A stretch of DNA of 64,000 nucleotides, taken from positions 868,001-932,000 of the forward strand of contig CP101406.1 in assembly GCA_024758765.1 (NCBI GenBank), written 5' to 3'. Each line of letters starts with the position of its first letter. Position 1 is the first letter of the stretch. Positions 49,790 through 58,963 of this stretch are shown here, piece after piece. The position numbers and the translations under genes are program-made. The stretch comes from Mycobacterium sp. SVM_VP21 (lineage in GTDB: Bacteria > Actinomycetota > Actinomycetes > Mycobacteriales > Mycobacteriaceae). The notes beneath the pieces were generated by a model. That model was not told the DNA's origin. It worked only from the letters and a program-made list of their open reading frames with translations, and did not search any database.

Positions 49790-50682
49790 GCTCCGGGGCC
49801 AACCCAGTCGTCGAAGGACAGCCCTGAAATACGTTCGTAGGCTTCGACGTAGCGGGCGCGAGTCGCAGCGATGATGTCGTCCGGCAGCGCCGGCGGCGGC
49901 TGATCTCCTGAACGGTCCCAACCGGATTCCGGGCCGGTGAGCCAGTTGCGGACGAACTGCTTGTCGAAGCTCTGCTGCACGACCCCGGCGCGGTAGTGGT
50001 CGGCCGGCCAGTACCGCGACGAGTCGGGAGTGAAGACCTCGTCGGCCAGCACCAGGTTGTCGTGTTCGTCGATGCCGAACTCGAACTTGGTGTCGGCGAT
50101 GATGATTCCCTTGGTCAACGCGTGGTCGGCCGCCTGCACATAGGTCGCCAGGGTGCGGTCGCGCAGCTGGCCGGCGCGTACCGGCCCTACCAGGTCGATC
50201 ACTTGCGCGAACGAGATGTTCTCGTCATGCTCACCAATGTCGGCCTTGGTCGCCGGAGTGAACAGCGGGTTGAGGAACTTGCTGGCTTCCACCAATCCGG
50301 GTGGCAAGGGTATGCCGCACACGGCGCCACTGCGCTGGTAGTCCAGCAGGCCCGAGCCGGTCAGGTAGCCGCGGGCCACACACTCCACCGGCATCATCTT
50401 GAGCTGGCGCACCACCAGCGCGCGGCCAAGCACCTCGTCGGGGATGCGCGGGTCATCGGGCGGCCCGGCCAGGTGATTGGGGGAATCGACGAGGTCGAAA
50501 AAGAAGACACTCATCGCGGTCAGGATGCGGCCCTTGTCCGGGATCTCGCTGTCGAGGATGTAGTCGAACGCCGAGATCCGGTCGGTAGCGACGAACAGCA
50601 GATGCTGCTCATCGATCCGGTAGAGTTCGCGGACTTTGCCGCTGGCCAGGTGCTGATAATCGGAGAGCGCGGGTCGCGACAT
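49786..50682 (-). CDS. purC: Phosphoribosylaminoimidazole-succinocarboxamide synthase PurC
   Basis: 298 residues. SAICAR synthetase motifs: [26 protein letters not shown] at the start, [15 protein letters not shown], and [26 protein letters not shown] metal/ATP segment. Eighth step of IMP synthesis. Overlaps ptrB by four bases. Divergent from the membrane protein at 50720. Confidence 0.97.
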   Translation of the reverse strand: MSRPALSDYQHLASGKVRELYRIDEQHLLFVATDRISAFDYILDSEIPDKGRILTAMSVFFFDLVDSPNHLAGPPDDPRIPDEVLGRALVVRQLKMMPVECVARGYLTGSGLLDYQRSGAVCGIPLPPGLVEASKFLNPLFTPATKADIGEHDENISFAQVIDLVGPVRAGQLRDRTLATYVQAADHALTKGIIIADTKFEFGIDEHDNLVLADEVFTPDSSRYWPADHYRAGVVQQSFDKQFVRNWLTGPESGWDRSGDQPPPALPDDIIAATRARYVEAYERISGLSFDDWVGPGA

Positions 50683-50719
50683 TCGGCCAGCTTAGCGGTA
50701 GGCACTGTGCTGGGATCGG

Positions 50720-51358
50720 ATGATGACGTCCCGGTTGCTGCCCTACGCCACCTCCCCCGGCCGCCTACTGGCCCAACTGTTCAGCGACATCGTCGTCGCG
50801 GCCTGGACCTCGCTGTGGGTACTGGTCGCGCTCGCCGTCCATGGCGCCGTCACCACCATCGCCGGTGTCGGCCGGCAGTTCGAGCGCGGCGCCAACGGTG
50901 TGGCCGACAGCCTGGCCTCGGCCGGCAAGAGCGCGGACCGTATACCGCTGGTCGGCGACGCCGTGAGCAAGCCACTCACCGCGGCCGGGCACGCCGCAGT
51001 CGACATCGCCGGCGCCGGCCACAACCTCGATACCACCGCGGGCTGGCTGGCCTACCTACTGGCAGTCGCGGTCGCGGCCCCGCCGATTCTGGCGGTGGCG
51101 ATGCCTTGGGCCGCGCTGCGGCTGCGGTTCTTCCTGCGCAAGCGGGCGGTGCTCACGCTGGCCGCCACCCCGGCCGGTGAGCAGCTGCTGGCACTGCGGG
51201 CACTGACCAACCGACCGCTGCGCAAGCTGACCGCGGTCAGCCCCGATCCGGTCGGGGCCTGGCGGCACGCAGACCCCGCGGTGATCGGAGGCCTGGCCGC
51301 CCTGGAACTGCACTCCGCGGGCCTGGCCCGGCGGCCTCGGCGCGGTCCGGCCCGCTGA
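50720..51358 (+). CDS. Conserved membrane protein (Rv0779c position)
   Basis: 212 residues, ATG start. Two predicted helices: VVAAWTSLWVLVALAVHGA near the N-terminus and LAYLLAVAVAAPPILAVAMP in the middle, with a loop rich in small residues between them. The C-terminal half is basic and probably cytosolic. Unknown function. This is the last gene in clear M. tuberculosis synteny on this side. Confidence 0.8.
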   Translation: MMTSRLLPYATSPGRLLAQLFSDIVVAAWTSLWVLVALAVHGAVTTIAGVGRQFERGANGVADSLASAGKSADRIPLVGDAVSKPLTAAGHAAVDIAGAGHNLDTTAGWLAYLLAVAVAAPPILAVAMPWAALRLRFFLRKRAVLTLAATPAGEQLLALRALTNRPLRKLTAVSPDPVGAWRHADPAVIGGLAALELHSAGLARRPRRGPAR

Positions 51359-51380
51359 GCGGGAGAAATCGCGCCGAATT
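51351..51380. repeat. Partial copy of the pepC-purL hairpin element
   Basis: CCCGCTGAGCGGG is followed by an ATCGCGCCGAA stretch, matching the loop and right arm of the 29397-29447 hairpin. The left arm is degenerate inside the end of the preceding gene. It marks the boundary between conserved and accessory DNA. Confidence 0.5.
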
Positions 51381-51421
51381 CGCCGGAGGAACCAGAGCGG
51401 ACCCGGCTACGTCCGACCGGT

Positions 51422-52258
51422 ATGCACAACTATCTACGGCGCCACGACGGTGTGATCACCCGCGCGCAGGCCATGGCATGCGGCCTGTCTACCTCCGCCA
51501 TCGACCGAAGAATCCGATCCGGGCGCTGGCGGCGCTGCGGTCCCGGCGTGTACTTCGCCGACGATCGCCCGTTCACCACCGCGGCGCGCATCCGAGCAGC
51601 CGTGTGGAGCTACGGACGCGATGCTGTCGCGAGCGGGCTGGCTGCGGCCTGGTGGCACCAGCTGACTACCGCCACACCGAATCTGATCGAAGTCACCGTC
51701 CCTCGCAATTCTCACGGCCGGCCTCACCGCGGCACCCGGGTCAGGCGCCGTGACCTTTCGACGGCCGATGTGGTCGAACGCAGAGGGCTATTGGTCACCG
51801 GCCTCGCCCTGACAACGGTCGAAGCGGCTGTCCGGCACGGTGGCGGCCTCAAAGTGATGGATACCGCGCTGCAGCGTCACACCGAACTTCCGCACCTATG
51901 GCGGGCCCACCTGCGTAATGCCGGTCGCCACGGATCCCCGGCGGCCCGTCGGATGCTATGGGCGGCGGAGAGCGGCGCGCGCTCACACGCTGAGCGGATC
52001 CTGGTCCAGCTGTTGCGCGCGGCGGGCATCACGGGGTGGGTGGCGAACTATCGACTGGGCGGCTACAGGCTCGATATCGCCTTTCCGGACCTCAAAGTTG
52101 CGATCGAGATCGACGGGTGGGCGTTCCACAACGGCCCGGACGAGTTCGAGGGTGATCGGATCCGACGGAATCAGATCGTGCTGCTGGGATGGACGGTCCT
52201 CCGGTTCACCTGGCTAGGAGCCTGGGTCGGTAACACGCCAGCCGGGGTGAACGTCTGA
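51422..52258 (+). CDS. AbiEi-type N-domain plus DUF559 endonuclease-like protein
   Basis: 278 residues. The first 60 residues (LRRHDGVITRAQAMACGLST, RRCGPGVYFAD) are the winged-helix N-domain of type IV antitoxins (AbiEi_4). The C-terminal part, AHAERILVQLLRAAGI..., GYRLDIAFPDLKVAIEIDGW and RNQIVLLGWTVLRFTW, is the DUF559/Vsr-like nuclease fold, with D and E-I-D as candidate metal residues. Such proteins are common singletons in mycobacterial variable regions; no partner toxin is adjacent. Whether it is nuclease, regulator or both is unknown. Confidence 0.8.
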   Translation: MHNYLRRHDGVITRAQAMACGLSTSAIDRRIRSGRWRRCGPGVYFADDRPFTTAARIRAAVWSYGRDAVASGLAAAWWHQLTTATPNLIEVTVPRNSHGRPHRGTRVRRRDLSTADVVERRGLLVTGLALTTVEAAVRHGGGLKVMDTALQRHTELPHLWRAHLRNAGRHGSPAARRMLWAAESGARSHAERILVQLLRAAGITGWVANYRLGGYRLDIAFPDLKVAIEIDGWAFHNGPDEFEGDRIRRNQIVLLGWTVLRFTWLGAWVGNTPAGVNV

Positions 52259-52539
52259 TTGCTGGGTGCGGGCGATGATGGGGTGTGCCTGATGATCTCG
52301 GTGATGGTGGTTTGTTCGAGGTCGTATGCCGCCGGCGCTTCTTGGCTGCCATGTCGTTGCCGATTCTTCCTGCCCGAACACCGGGCATCAGAGTCGCACA
52401 ACAACTGGACCACTACGAAGGGCTCACCTCAGTGCTCAGGAGCCTGGACGGTCCTGCTGGCACTTCCACCTCGCCCATCGCGCAATCCGAAGTTGTCGGA
52501 GGCGCGGGTAAAACTACGTCCAGGGTGTGGTCCGCTGCC
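52259..52539. other. Spacer without a supported gene
   Basis: An open frame extends through it from the next gene, and a short basic frame (beginning MAAKKRRR) runs on the minus strand, but neither has coding-like composition. I see no promoter motif of note. Confidence 0.4.
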
Positions 52540-53589
52540 ATGCCTTCGTTGGATTCGGATGGAAGAAGGGTGGCACACACTGTGAGCGCATTGGCGGCAT
52601 GGGGCGTTCTGTTGATGGCTGGGTCGATTTTCATCGGACTGCGGCATTGTGTCGTATCGGTCGGTTACTCGTCAGGGATACTCCACTACCAGACCCTGGC
52701 CGTCGACACCTTCCGTGAAAGGTTTGTCGAAATTACCGGTGCGACAGTTGATGAGTACGTCAAAGCGATTCCTCGCTTCCGGAAGCTTCTCTCTCGCATT
52801 CCTCTTGCTGACGGGCCGTTCAGAACCATTGGCGACGGCGCGCGAACCCTGTCAGGCAGACCCGTGTCGTTGACAAACGAACGACGCTGGAAAATCGTCG
52901 AAGCCCTCCAAGACGGCCCCGCGTATCGCATGACCGAAGACACCGAAAAGCGACTATTGACCGTGGCACTCTTCTGCGCGAACCTACCCATCAAAGAACC
53001 CCCACCGGACGCCGTGAAGGCGAAGGTGTTCAGCGGACAGCGGCAAGCCGAACTCCTGCTCGCCCGGACAAAAGTCGACATCAGCAACGCCCAAAGCGTC
53101 GAGGATCTCTTCGTCGCGTACCAGTGCTACCGGGCAGTGGTCCGACGCAAATGGTTCCACGCCCTCACCGGGGGACACCGCAAGATTCTCAAGGCCAAAG
53201 CGGCACCTCAGGTCGTCTTCTGGAAGAAGATTCTCGCCTACTCCGGTACCGGCAGCGGTGTAGGCACCCTCCTCTACCTGATTTCTACGGCACTGCGGAA
53301 CGAAAATCTGCGACATGTGCCTTGGCCACTCATCGGCGGAGGGGTCGGGGTATTCCTCTTCGCGACCGGAGTCGTGAAGTCGGCTGGCCGAGGCCACCTA
53401 ACCGGCCAAGACCGCACGCAATTCCGGTTGTTCGTGCAAAGACAGCCACTTCTCGCAACAGGTCTCCTGTCTGGACAAGTTGTCATGGGACTCTTCGTCG
53501 GAATCATGGCGCTGTTCCTAGTACTACTCGTCATGAACTTCGCCCAGGGGCTCGCACTTGGCCTCGCCCTGGGATTCCTGGGAACCTGA
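52540..53589 (+). CDS. Unknown membrane protein with N- and C-terminal helices
   Basis: 349 residues from the ATG at 52540; GTGs at 52570 and 52582 are alternatives, the latter preceded by GGAAGAAGGG. One helix near the N-terminus (ALAAWGVLLMAGSIFIGL), a soluble middle (about 40-210) rich in K/R/D/E, a helical pair around ILAYSGTGSGVGTLLYLI and VPWPLIGGGVGVFLFATGVV, and a strongly hydrophobic C-terminus. No family recognised. It lies in accessory DNA, and codons here are less GC-extreme than in neighbours, suggesting transfer. Confidence 0.65.
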   Translation: MPSLDSDGRRVAHTVSALAAWGVLLMAGSIFIGLRHCVVSVGYSSGILHYQTLAVDTFRERFVEITGATVDEYVKAIPRFRKLLSRIPLADGPFRTIGDGARTLSGRPVSLTNERRWKIVEALQDGPAYRMTEDTEKRLLTVALFCANLPIKEPPPDAVKAKVFSGQRQAELLLARTKVDISNAQSVEDLFVAYQCYRAVVRRKWFHALTGGHRKILKAKAAPQVVFWKKILAYSGTGSGVGTLLYLISTALRNENLRHVPWPLIGGGVGVFLFATGVVKSAGRGHLTGQDRTQFRLFVQRQPLLATGLLSGQVVMGLFVGIMALFLVLLVMNFAQGLALGLALGFLGT

Positions 53590-53881
53590 TCAACACGCGC
53601 CGGTTCGACCGACAACAGCACGTCTACTTCCTCAGCATCCATCGGGGGTGTGAAGGAAGGTGGCCGGCAACTCGCGTAGCACTTCGGGGTCAATGTTGGT
53701 GTGCCGTTCAGCCAGAACCGGCGGGCGCGCCCCTTTTCGGGGCGGTGAGAACGCACGGCCGCTAACCAGGCGGTTGCCCCGCTCTTTTGCCTCGCCAGCC
53801 TGCTCACTGGCAGCGCCGCTAACAGCAACGAAGGAGGCTCTGGCCGTGCGTCTTGGCGCAGGGTGGCTCGCAAATCAAGCC
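53590..53881. other. Gene-free stretch before the direct repeat
   Basis: No supported gene. It contains one short strong hairpin, GCCCC-TTTT-CGGGGC around 53730, that may be a terminator for the preceding gene. Weak protein-like segments on the minus strand are not sustained. Confidence 0.4.
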
Positions 53882-53927
53882 ACTAGCGGGTTAGCGATAC
53901 ACGCAAGCGCCGCGCCCGCTCCTTAAA
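53882..53927. repeat. 46-bp direct repeat, outer copy
   Basis: Identical base for base to 54355-54400. On the minus strand it spells the last 14 codons of the PHP-ATPase gene, its TAG stop and one base. It is the copy cut off from the gene. Confidence 0.95.
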
Positions 53928-54354
53928 CCTGACTTGGGTCACATCCGCCCGTTTGCGGGGATGGCCTCGCGCTGACCTGCGGTGATGGTTCGGCTTAGTG
54001 CACTCGTAAGGCACTAATTTGAGTCGACGGCCTCGCCCGATGATGCGGATTCGGCGGGCGCGGGACCGCCCATCGATTTGGCGGATGGCGCCCATGACTA
54101 ACTGATTTCGAGCATTACCCACGAAATCTGTTGAGGCACAATTGCTTCCGCCACCCCATCGCGAAGTTCGGCACCAAACCGCCCTGCCGCAGTTGCGATT
54201 CCCTTGCGCCGTCAACCCGTGCCCGATCAGCGCCATCGACTTCATCGGCGCGCTTCCCGTGTCTGGGCCCGGCGTAAACACCGAGGTCGCAGGCACCTTC
54301 ACGGCACGGCAACCTCCCGGATCCAAGGGACTAACCCGAATGACCCAACTCAGG
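53928..54354. mobile_element. 427-bp MITE-like insertion with terminal inverted repeats
   Basis: The ends are inverted repeats: CCTGACTTGGGTCA at the left and, read on the other strand, CCTGAGTTGGGTCA at the right (13 of 14 match). It is bounded on both sides by the 46-bp direct repeat, which behaves like a long target-site duplication. A single open frame of about 130 codons crosses it on the minus strand without a recognisable transposase, so it is either non-autonomous or an internally deleted IS. IS1549/IS1634-type elements are known for long, variable target duplications, which makes that family the first candidate. Confidence 0.7.
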
Positions 54355-54400
54355 ACTAGCGGGTTAGCGATACACGCAAGCGCCGCGCCCGCTCCTTAAA
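54355..54400. repeat. 46-bp direct repeat, gene copy
   Basis: Forms the real 3' end of the PHP-ATPase gene (last 14 codons plus stop). Identical to 53882-53927. Because the duplication includes the stop codon, the insertion leaves the protein unchanged. Confidence 0.95.
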
Positions 54401-57307
54401 GGCGGTCTCGCCACCCTCAAGGATCTTGCACACATGCTCGCGAATCACCTTGTCGTCGAGTCCGCCGCTAACGTAGGAGAACTCGGGTGGCTGGCCGCCA
54501 CCGTGCTTGGTGCAGGACGCGACAATCACCTGGTCGACGTCACAGTTCACCACCAGATTGGCGTTATGAGTGACGATGATGACCTGGCGTCTCAGACGAG
54601 CCTCACGGAACAGCGCCACCAGTTCGGTGTAGACCGAATGCGGATCGAGGTTCTCCTCTGGCTGGTCAATGATCAACGGGCGGGCGTCCTCGACATCGAG
54701 CGCTAAGTACAGCAGCAACAGGACGATCCCGCGTGTACCGGGCGAGAGCTGCGTGATCGATACGCCCTCGTACTCGATGCTGTAGTGCACACGGATGTGG
54801 TCGGTGGAGTATTGGTAACGCGCAAGATCGACAACCCATTGCTGGTATTCGTCGGCGTCTCGGTCAACTGACGATTGGTCAAGCAAGGCCTGGTTGTACC
54901 TGGTTCGGAACGCTTCCATCCCAGCGGCAGCTCCTGCGGCGGTGCCTGTCTGCCAAGCTGGCAGCAAATCCTTGGTGGCGATCTCCCCCAGCGCTCCGCG
55001 CCCGCGGAATTCGCCGTTCTTACGCAGGTCGAGCAGGCCTTCGATGTCACTCGCCCACTTGTCGACATCGACGCTGCGCACAACCTTCAAGCGCAGTTTG
55101 CCGGCCGAGTTCGATGCGCTTTCCAACTTGGCGGCCAGGGGTGCATACAGGTCGGTAAGGATGTCGCAATGCTCCGTGATCAGCTCGAAGAAGCGCTCGT
55201 AGAGCTTGGCGCGCTCGGCCAAGATGCCCTCAAGCCGGGCCGGGCTTTGCGCAGCTCGTGCTTGGTCTTCCTCAAGTTGCGTGCGGCGCGCCTCGTGCGT
55301 CGCCTGAAGCTGGGCGAGCTGCTGCAGGCGCTGCGCGTTCTTCTGGTCCGCGCCAATCTGCTCGCCGATGGTCTTCTGCTCAGCACGTAGCGACTCCAGC
55401 GAACACGTGCCGAGCTGATCGATCGTCATCGCGATCGTCGGTGTCGCGCCAGTCTGGTCGGTTGCAGTCTTGATCAAGGCCGACTGCTCCTCCTGCTTGG
55501 AAGCCAGCATGGTCGTAGGGTCATCGGCGAACGACGGGAGCAAATTGGCCCACTCATCCGTTGTCAGCAGCGCTTCCCCGTGCGCACGCTGCAAGTCGGA
55601 CAATACCTGCGGAAACACCTGCGTCTTGTAGCGCTCAGCCTCGAGTTGCAGCTTGACGTAGGCCTGGCGTTTACGGGTCAGGCCCTGAATGGTCGCCTCG
55701 CGGGTGCTTATGACCGTCGCGAGGCGGGTGTAGTACTCGGAACGCTCCTTGCCGCCTGGTTTGATGAGCTGCTTGCGCGCGGCATCGACCTTCGACAGCT
55801 CTTCCTTGATCTTCTGCAGATCCTTGGTGATGCCGCCCCGTCGCCGGTACCAGTTTCGCTCGGTCAGCAGATCCTGGGATAGCTGATCAAGTCGCTGATT
55901 GAGCGACAGGACCGCGAGCTGCGTCTCACTGCTGCGGAGCCGAACCAGCGCGTCGAAACTATCCGCACCAAGGCGTGACTCGGGTGGGTGCGCTAAAAAG
56001 ACCACCCGCTTGATCTCATCGAGCAACTCGTCGCTTTCCGCCACAGACGAGCACAACCGGTCGACGAACTGCTGCGTCAGATAGTGAACTTCGGCATAGT
56101 CCACTGACGCTTGATTGAGTGAGTGGTCCGAGTGGGTGCCGTCGCTCCACTCGGCCGTCACTGTCGCTGAGCCGAGGAACGATTTCGCCCGCGTCAAGAA
56201 CGATTGTTCACCCTCAATCGGGTGTGGACTGCTGCCGGCGTGCGCAATCAAGTCGGCCAAAGCGGTCTTCCCCGACCCCCGCGCACCGATGATCGCCACC
56301 ATGCCCTCGTTGATCAACTGCGACTGCTGCACCAACCAAGGCAACGACGGTGTAGCGACCGACACGATGCTGTATGGCGTCTCCGCCTCGGGCGGAGTCG
56401 GACCGATGTGGACCCGGGTGCGAGGTTCCAGACAAGCCTGCCGTAGTGCCTCGAAGGTCGCGCCGCCCCTGATCCAGCAGCGCCGATCATTGTCCGGTTG
56501 AGCAACTTTGGCGAGCGTGTGGGCGTCCGACCCGTGCAGGCACGGTTTTGGCCCACCGTATTTCTTCTGCAGCTCATCGACCGACAACACTCCCTCACCG
56601 CGCCAGAACCCAATGTTCTTCGGCGTCGCCGTGAAGACGATGTGAGCGAACGCCTCGATCTCTTTGCGCATTGCGGCGAAACTAGCGGTCTCGTCCTGCA
56701 ATCCGGCGGTGCCATCGTTCGAACTGCCTGCCACTGCAATCAGGACATTGTTCTGCGTCCACTCTGTGATGTCGTGCAGCTTGCGCAACTGATCGAAGTT
56801 GACCTTGAACTGGTTGACGCCCGCCCGCAGCGCCACCTCATCGTCCTGGATGGATGGGTCATGGGCGTAACCCAAGCGGCGCAGATCATCAGGAGTGCAG
56901 CAGTACGTGTCTCTGGCGAACGTAAACGTCAGCTTCGACAAGAAGCGATTGATCTGTTTGACGTGATCGGGGTCGTCGGGTGACACCAGTAGATGCATGT
57001 TGACCGGCTTCCCAGCCTTTGTTTCGATACCCAAACGGATCTCGATGTTGCAAAAAAGCAGATCGACGTTGGGCAGCCTGCCGTTGCTCTTGGCAGCGAG
57101 CACTTCCTCATAACGACGAGTGAGCAAGTAGTCAGTGATGCCGAGCGATTCGATGGCAGGAGCAGCGGCTTCGAGCGCGTCGAAGTACTGCCCCATAGAC
57201 GTGGAGCCGAACTGATCTTCCATGGCTGTGCCGGGAGTGTGAATGTGTGGCTCCCAGCGACGCCAAACAGCGCCACGCGGATCAAACGGAGTGCTGGGTT
57301 GACTCAT
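54356..57307 (-). CDS. PHP-domain/SMC-like ATPase (TrlF-family)
   Basis: 983 residues from the ATG with GGGGAG ten bases upstream. The N-terminal PHP phosphoesterase domain shows EPHIHT (His21, His23), GITDY, CNIEIRL and CLHGSDAHTL (259-264), metal-binding residues of this fold. Then a Walker A GARGSGKT (341-348), a long coiled coil (about 420-740), the ABC signature LSPGTRG and Walker B PLIIDQPEENLD, followed by THNANL with the switch histidine. This is the RecN/SMC-like layout of TrlF-type proteins, found in defence islands. Likely a nucleic-acid-directed ATPase with a hydrolytic effector; the target is unknown. Its 3' end was duplicated by the adjacent insertion. Confidence 0.85.
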   Translation of the reverse strand: MSQPSTPFDPRGAVWRRWEPHIHTPGTAMEDQFGSTSMGQYFDALEAAAPAIESLGITDYLLTRRYEEVLAAKSNGRLPNVDLLFCNIEIRLGIETKAGKPVNMHLLVSPDDPDHVKQINRFLSKLTFTFARDTYCCTPDDLRRLGYAHDPSIQDDEVALRAGVNQFKVNFDQLRKLHDITEWTQNNVLIAVAGSSNDGTAGLQDETASFAAMRKEIEAFAHIVFTATPKNIGFWRGEGVLSVDELQKKYGGPKPCLHGSDAHTLAKVAQPDNDRRCWIRGGATFEALRQACLEPRTRVHIGPTPPEAETPYSIVSVATPSLPWLVQQSQLINEGMVAIIGARGSGKTALADLIAHAGSSPHPIEGEQSFLTRAKSFLGSATVTAEWSDGTHSDHSLNQASVDYAEVHYLTQQFVDRLCSSVAESDELLDEIKRVVFLAHPPESRLGADSFDALVRLRSSETQLAVLSLNQRLDQLSQDLLTERNWYRRRGGITKDLQKIKEELSKVDAARKQLIKPGGKERSEYYTRLATVISTREATIQGLTRKRQAYVKLQLEAERYKTQVFPQVLSDLQRAHGEALLTTDEWANLLPSFADDPTTMLASKQEEQSALIKTATDQTGATPTIAMTIDQLGTCSLESLRAEQKTIGEQIGADQKNAQRLQQLAQLQATHEARRTQLEEDQARAAQSPARLEGILAERAKLYERFFELITEHCDILTDLYAPLAAKLESASNSAGKLRLKVVRSVDVDKWASDIEGLLDLRKNGEFRGRGALGEIATKDLLPAWQTGTAAGAAAGMEAFRTRYNQALLDQSSVDRDADEYQQWVVDLARYQYSTDHIRVHYSIEYEGVSITQLSPGTRGIVLLLLYLALDVEDARPLIIDQPEENLDPHSVYTELVALFREARLRRQVIIVTHNANLVVNCDVDQVIVASCTKHGGGQPPEFSYVSGGLDDKVIREHVCKILEGGETAFKERARRLRVSLTR

Positions 57308-58051
57308 TGTGAGGATTCTCCCCAATGATCCGCTGCATAGGCGAAGCTTTCATAGATTGCGGCGAACTAGTGCGGGATACGTCAGCAGCGGCGCCTCCGA
57401 GCGAAGCCCTTTGCCGTGATACCCGTGGCCTCACAGTGAGTCCCCACGAACCACCCTGCGCATCCGAGGCCCATTCTTTTTCCGCGAGTGATGACGAAGG
57501 CGAAGGCGTTCTCTATCTCTCAACATCAGCGGGTCTCGACAGCAGGAGGCGCCGGCAAGCACGCAGACAGTCCGCGGACAACAGGGGCACGGTGAATGTC
57601 TAACGTATCGATGAAGGTTCCGAGCAGATAATGGGCGTCTGCGGCCGGTGGCCGCGTGAGTTCGATGTCCCAGCACCAGACCTCGGATCATCAATGTGCG
57701 GCACGATCAAGCCGCCAGTGAGCACAGCTACCCGCGACCACGAAGTCGAACCCACCCACCTCACGCAACCCCACCCGAACGGCCATTCGGAAGACGGCCG
57801 GAGGCGCGGAGCGGCGTAGGCCGTGTTCCGACTGGGACCAACAGACTTGCCAGACTTGCCAACGTTCCTCGCGAGACCAACCGGCGCCACATCGGCACCC
57901 AGATCAGGACCAGCCCCAGGGCAGCAGGGCTGACAGAAACCTACCTCGCCGAAGAACGGAGCGGCGCCGAGAGCCCGGGAAGCTATCCCGTTACGGCAGA
58001 CCGGTTACGGACGTGGGCCCACCCTCAACCGAATGGCCGCCAGCAAAGGCG
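57308..58051. other. 744-bp region without a supported gene
   Basis: Several short frames on both strands but none with family-like sequence. It separates the PHP-ATPase gene from a convergent-facing MarR gene and may hold the ATPase promoter at its left end. Possibly degraded coding sequence. Confidence 0.5.
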
Positions 58052-58558
58052 CTAACTGATTCCCGATCGCCCGGGACGTTTCAGCGCTTCCCCGATTTGT
58101 CGGCAGGCCGTCGCCGTGGCTGCGACCTGTGGGCGGCTCAGCGGCGCAAGGAAATAGGCCCGTACCGCATTCGCGTAGGTGATCATGGCCTGTCCCAGCA
58201 AGTTTCGCCCCATGTCGGTGATGGTGACCACGACGCAGCGGCGGTCCTGCGGGTTCACCGCCCTGACCACCAGACCCCGGTCCTCAAGCCGCCGAACCTG
58301 CCTGGTTAATCGGCTCGGCAACAGCACCAAGGAGCTGGCCAGATCGCCCATCCGAACACTGCCCGCCGCCGCCTCGCCCAGGATCTCCAGCAGCTGCACA
58401 TCGGCCAGCGTCAACTGGTGAAGATCGGTCAGTTGTCGGTTGAGCACGGTAGTCATCCGCAGCACGGTTGCTAAGTAGTTGTACCACGATTTCTGTTCGG
58501 CCAGATCCAGTGTGGGTTCACTACGCGCGGCTCGACCGGCGACGAAGCCTGCCATCAC
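58052..58558 (-). CDS. MarR-family transcriptional regulator
   Basis: 168 residues. Winged helix with LTLADVQLLEILGEA, recognition region MGDLASSLVLLPSRLTRQVRRL and wing LVVRAVNPQDRRCVVVTIT. The acidic-to-neutral N-terminus (SWYNYLATVLRMTTVLNRQL) is the dimer helix. Start could be the GTG or the adjacent ATG. No clear target gene; it sits in the accessory block. Confidence 0.85.
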   Translation of the reverse strand: MMAGFVAGRAARSEPTLDLAEQKSWYNYLATVLRMTTVLNRQLTDLHQLTLADVQLLEILGEAAAGSVRMGDLASSLVLLPSRLTRQVRRLEDRGLVVRAVNPQDRRCVVVTITDMGRNLLGQAMITYANAVRAYFLAPLSRPQVAATATACRQIGEALKRPGRSGIS

Positions 58559-58963
58559 ACGGTGCGCTTTCCCTGGATCACGAGTCGGATACTCGTTGAC
58601 CTCGGGCCCGCACCCCCGCGGTGAGTTCGACCACGTTGGCTTCCCGCGGTTGGGCGCCGGGCCCGTCCGCGCGCCATTGCGCTAAAGGTTCGAGCTCGCC
58701 GTCGAGATACTGACAGCGGCACGCGCCACGCCGAATCGCACCGCCCGGCGCGGTGGGAAGGCGCATCGCCTCCACCAGAACGATCGAATCCGCTTGGATT
58801 CCATAACTTTCAGCGAGTGTTTCGGCGCACCGCAAATACCCATCCGCAAGCCCCATCAACTACGCGAAAGGCCCTCCACAGCGCGCCCATATTTGCCGGG
58901 CATCGACCCGACACGCCCGATTGCGTCCCCCTGCCGGCGCCAAACCGCTGGCAGGCTCGCCAC
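58559..58963. other. 405-bp region, one doubtful short frame
   Basis: A minus-strand frame at 58578-58859 (93 codons) has a cysteine pair in RRGACRCQYLDGELEPL and could be a fragment of a metal-binding protein, but its ends are not conserved-looking and I cannot name it. The right end holds the start region of the Abi_C-type gene. Confidence 0.3.

Noticed and set aside
53883..54326. 147-codon minus-strand frame across the 427-bp insertion as a gene
   Set aside because: It ends in the duplicated 14 codons of the ATPase gene and has no family-like sequence; it exists because of the insertion.
58578..58859. Short frame as a 2Fe-2S ferredoxin
   Set aside because: Only one CxC cluster, no plant-type ferredoxin spacing, no conserved ends; kept only as a doubtful frame within a gap.
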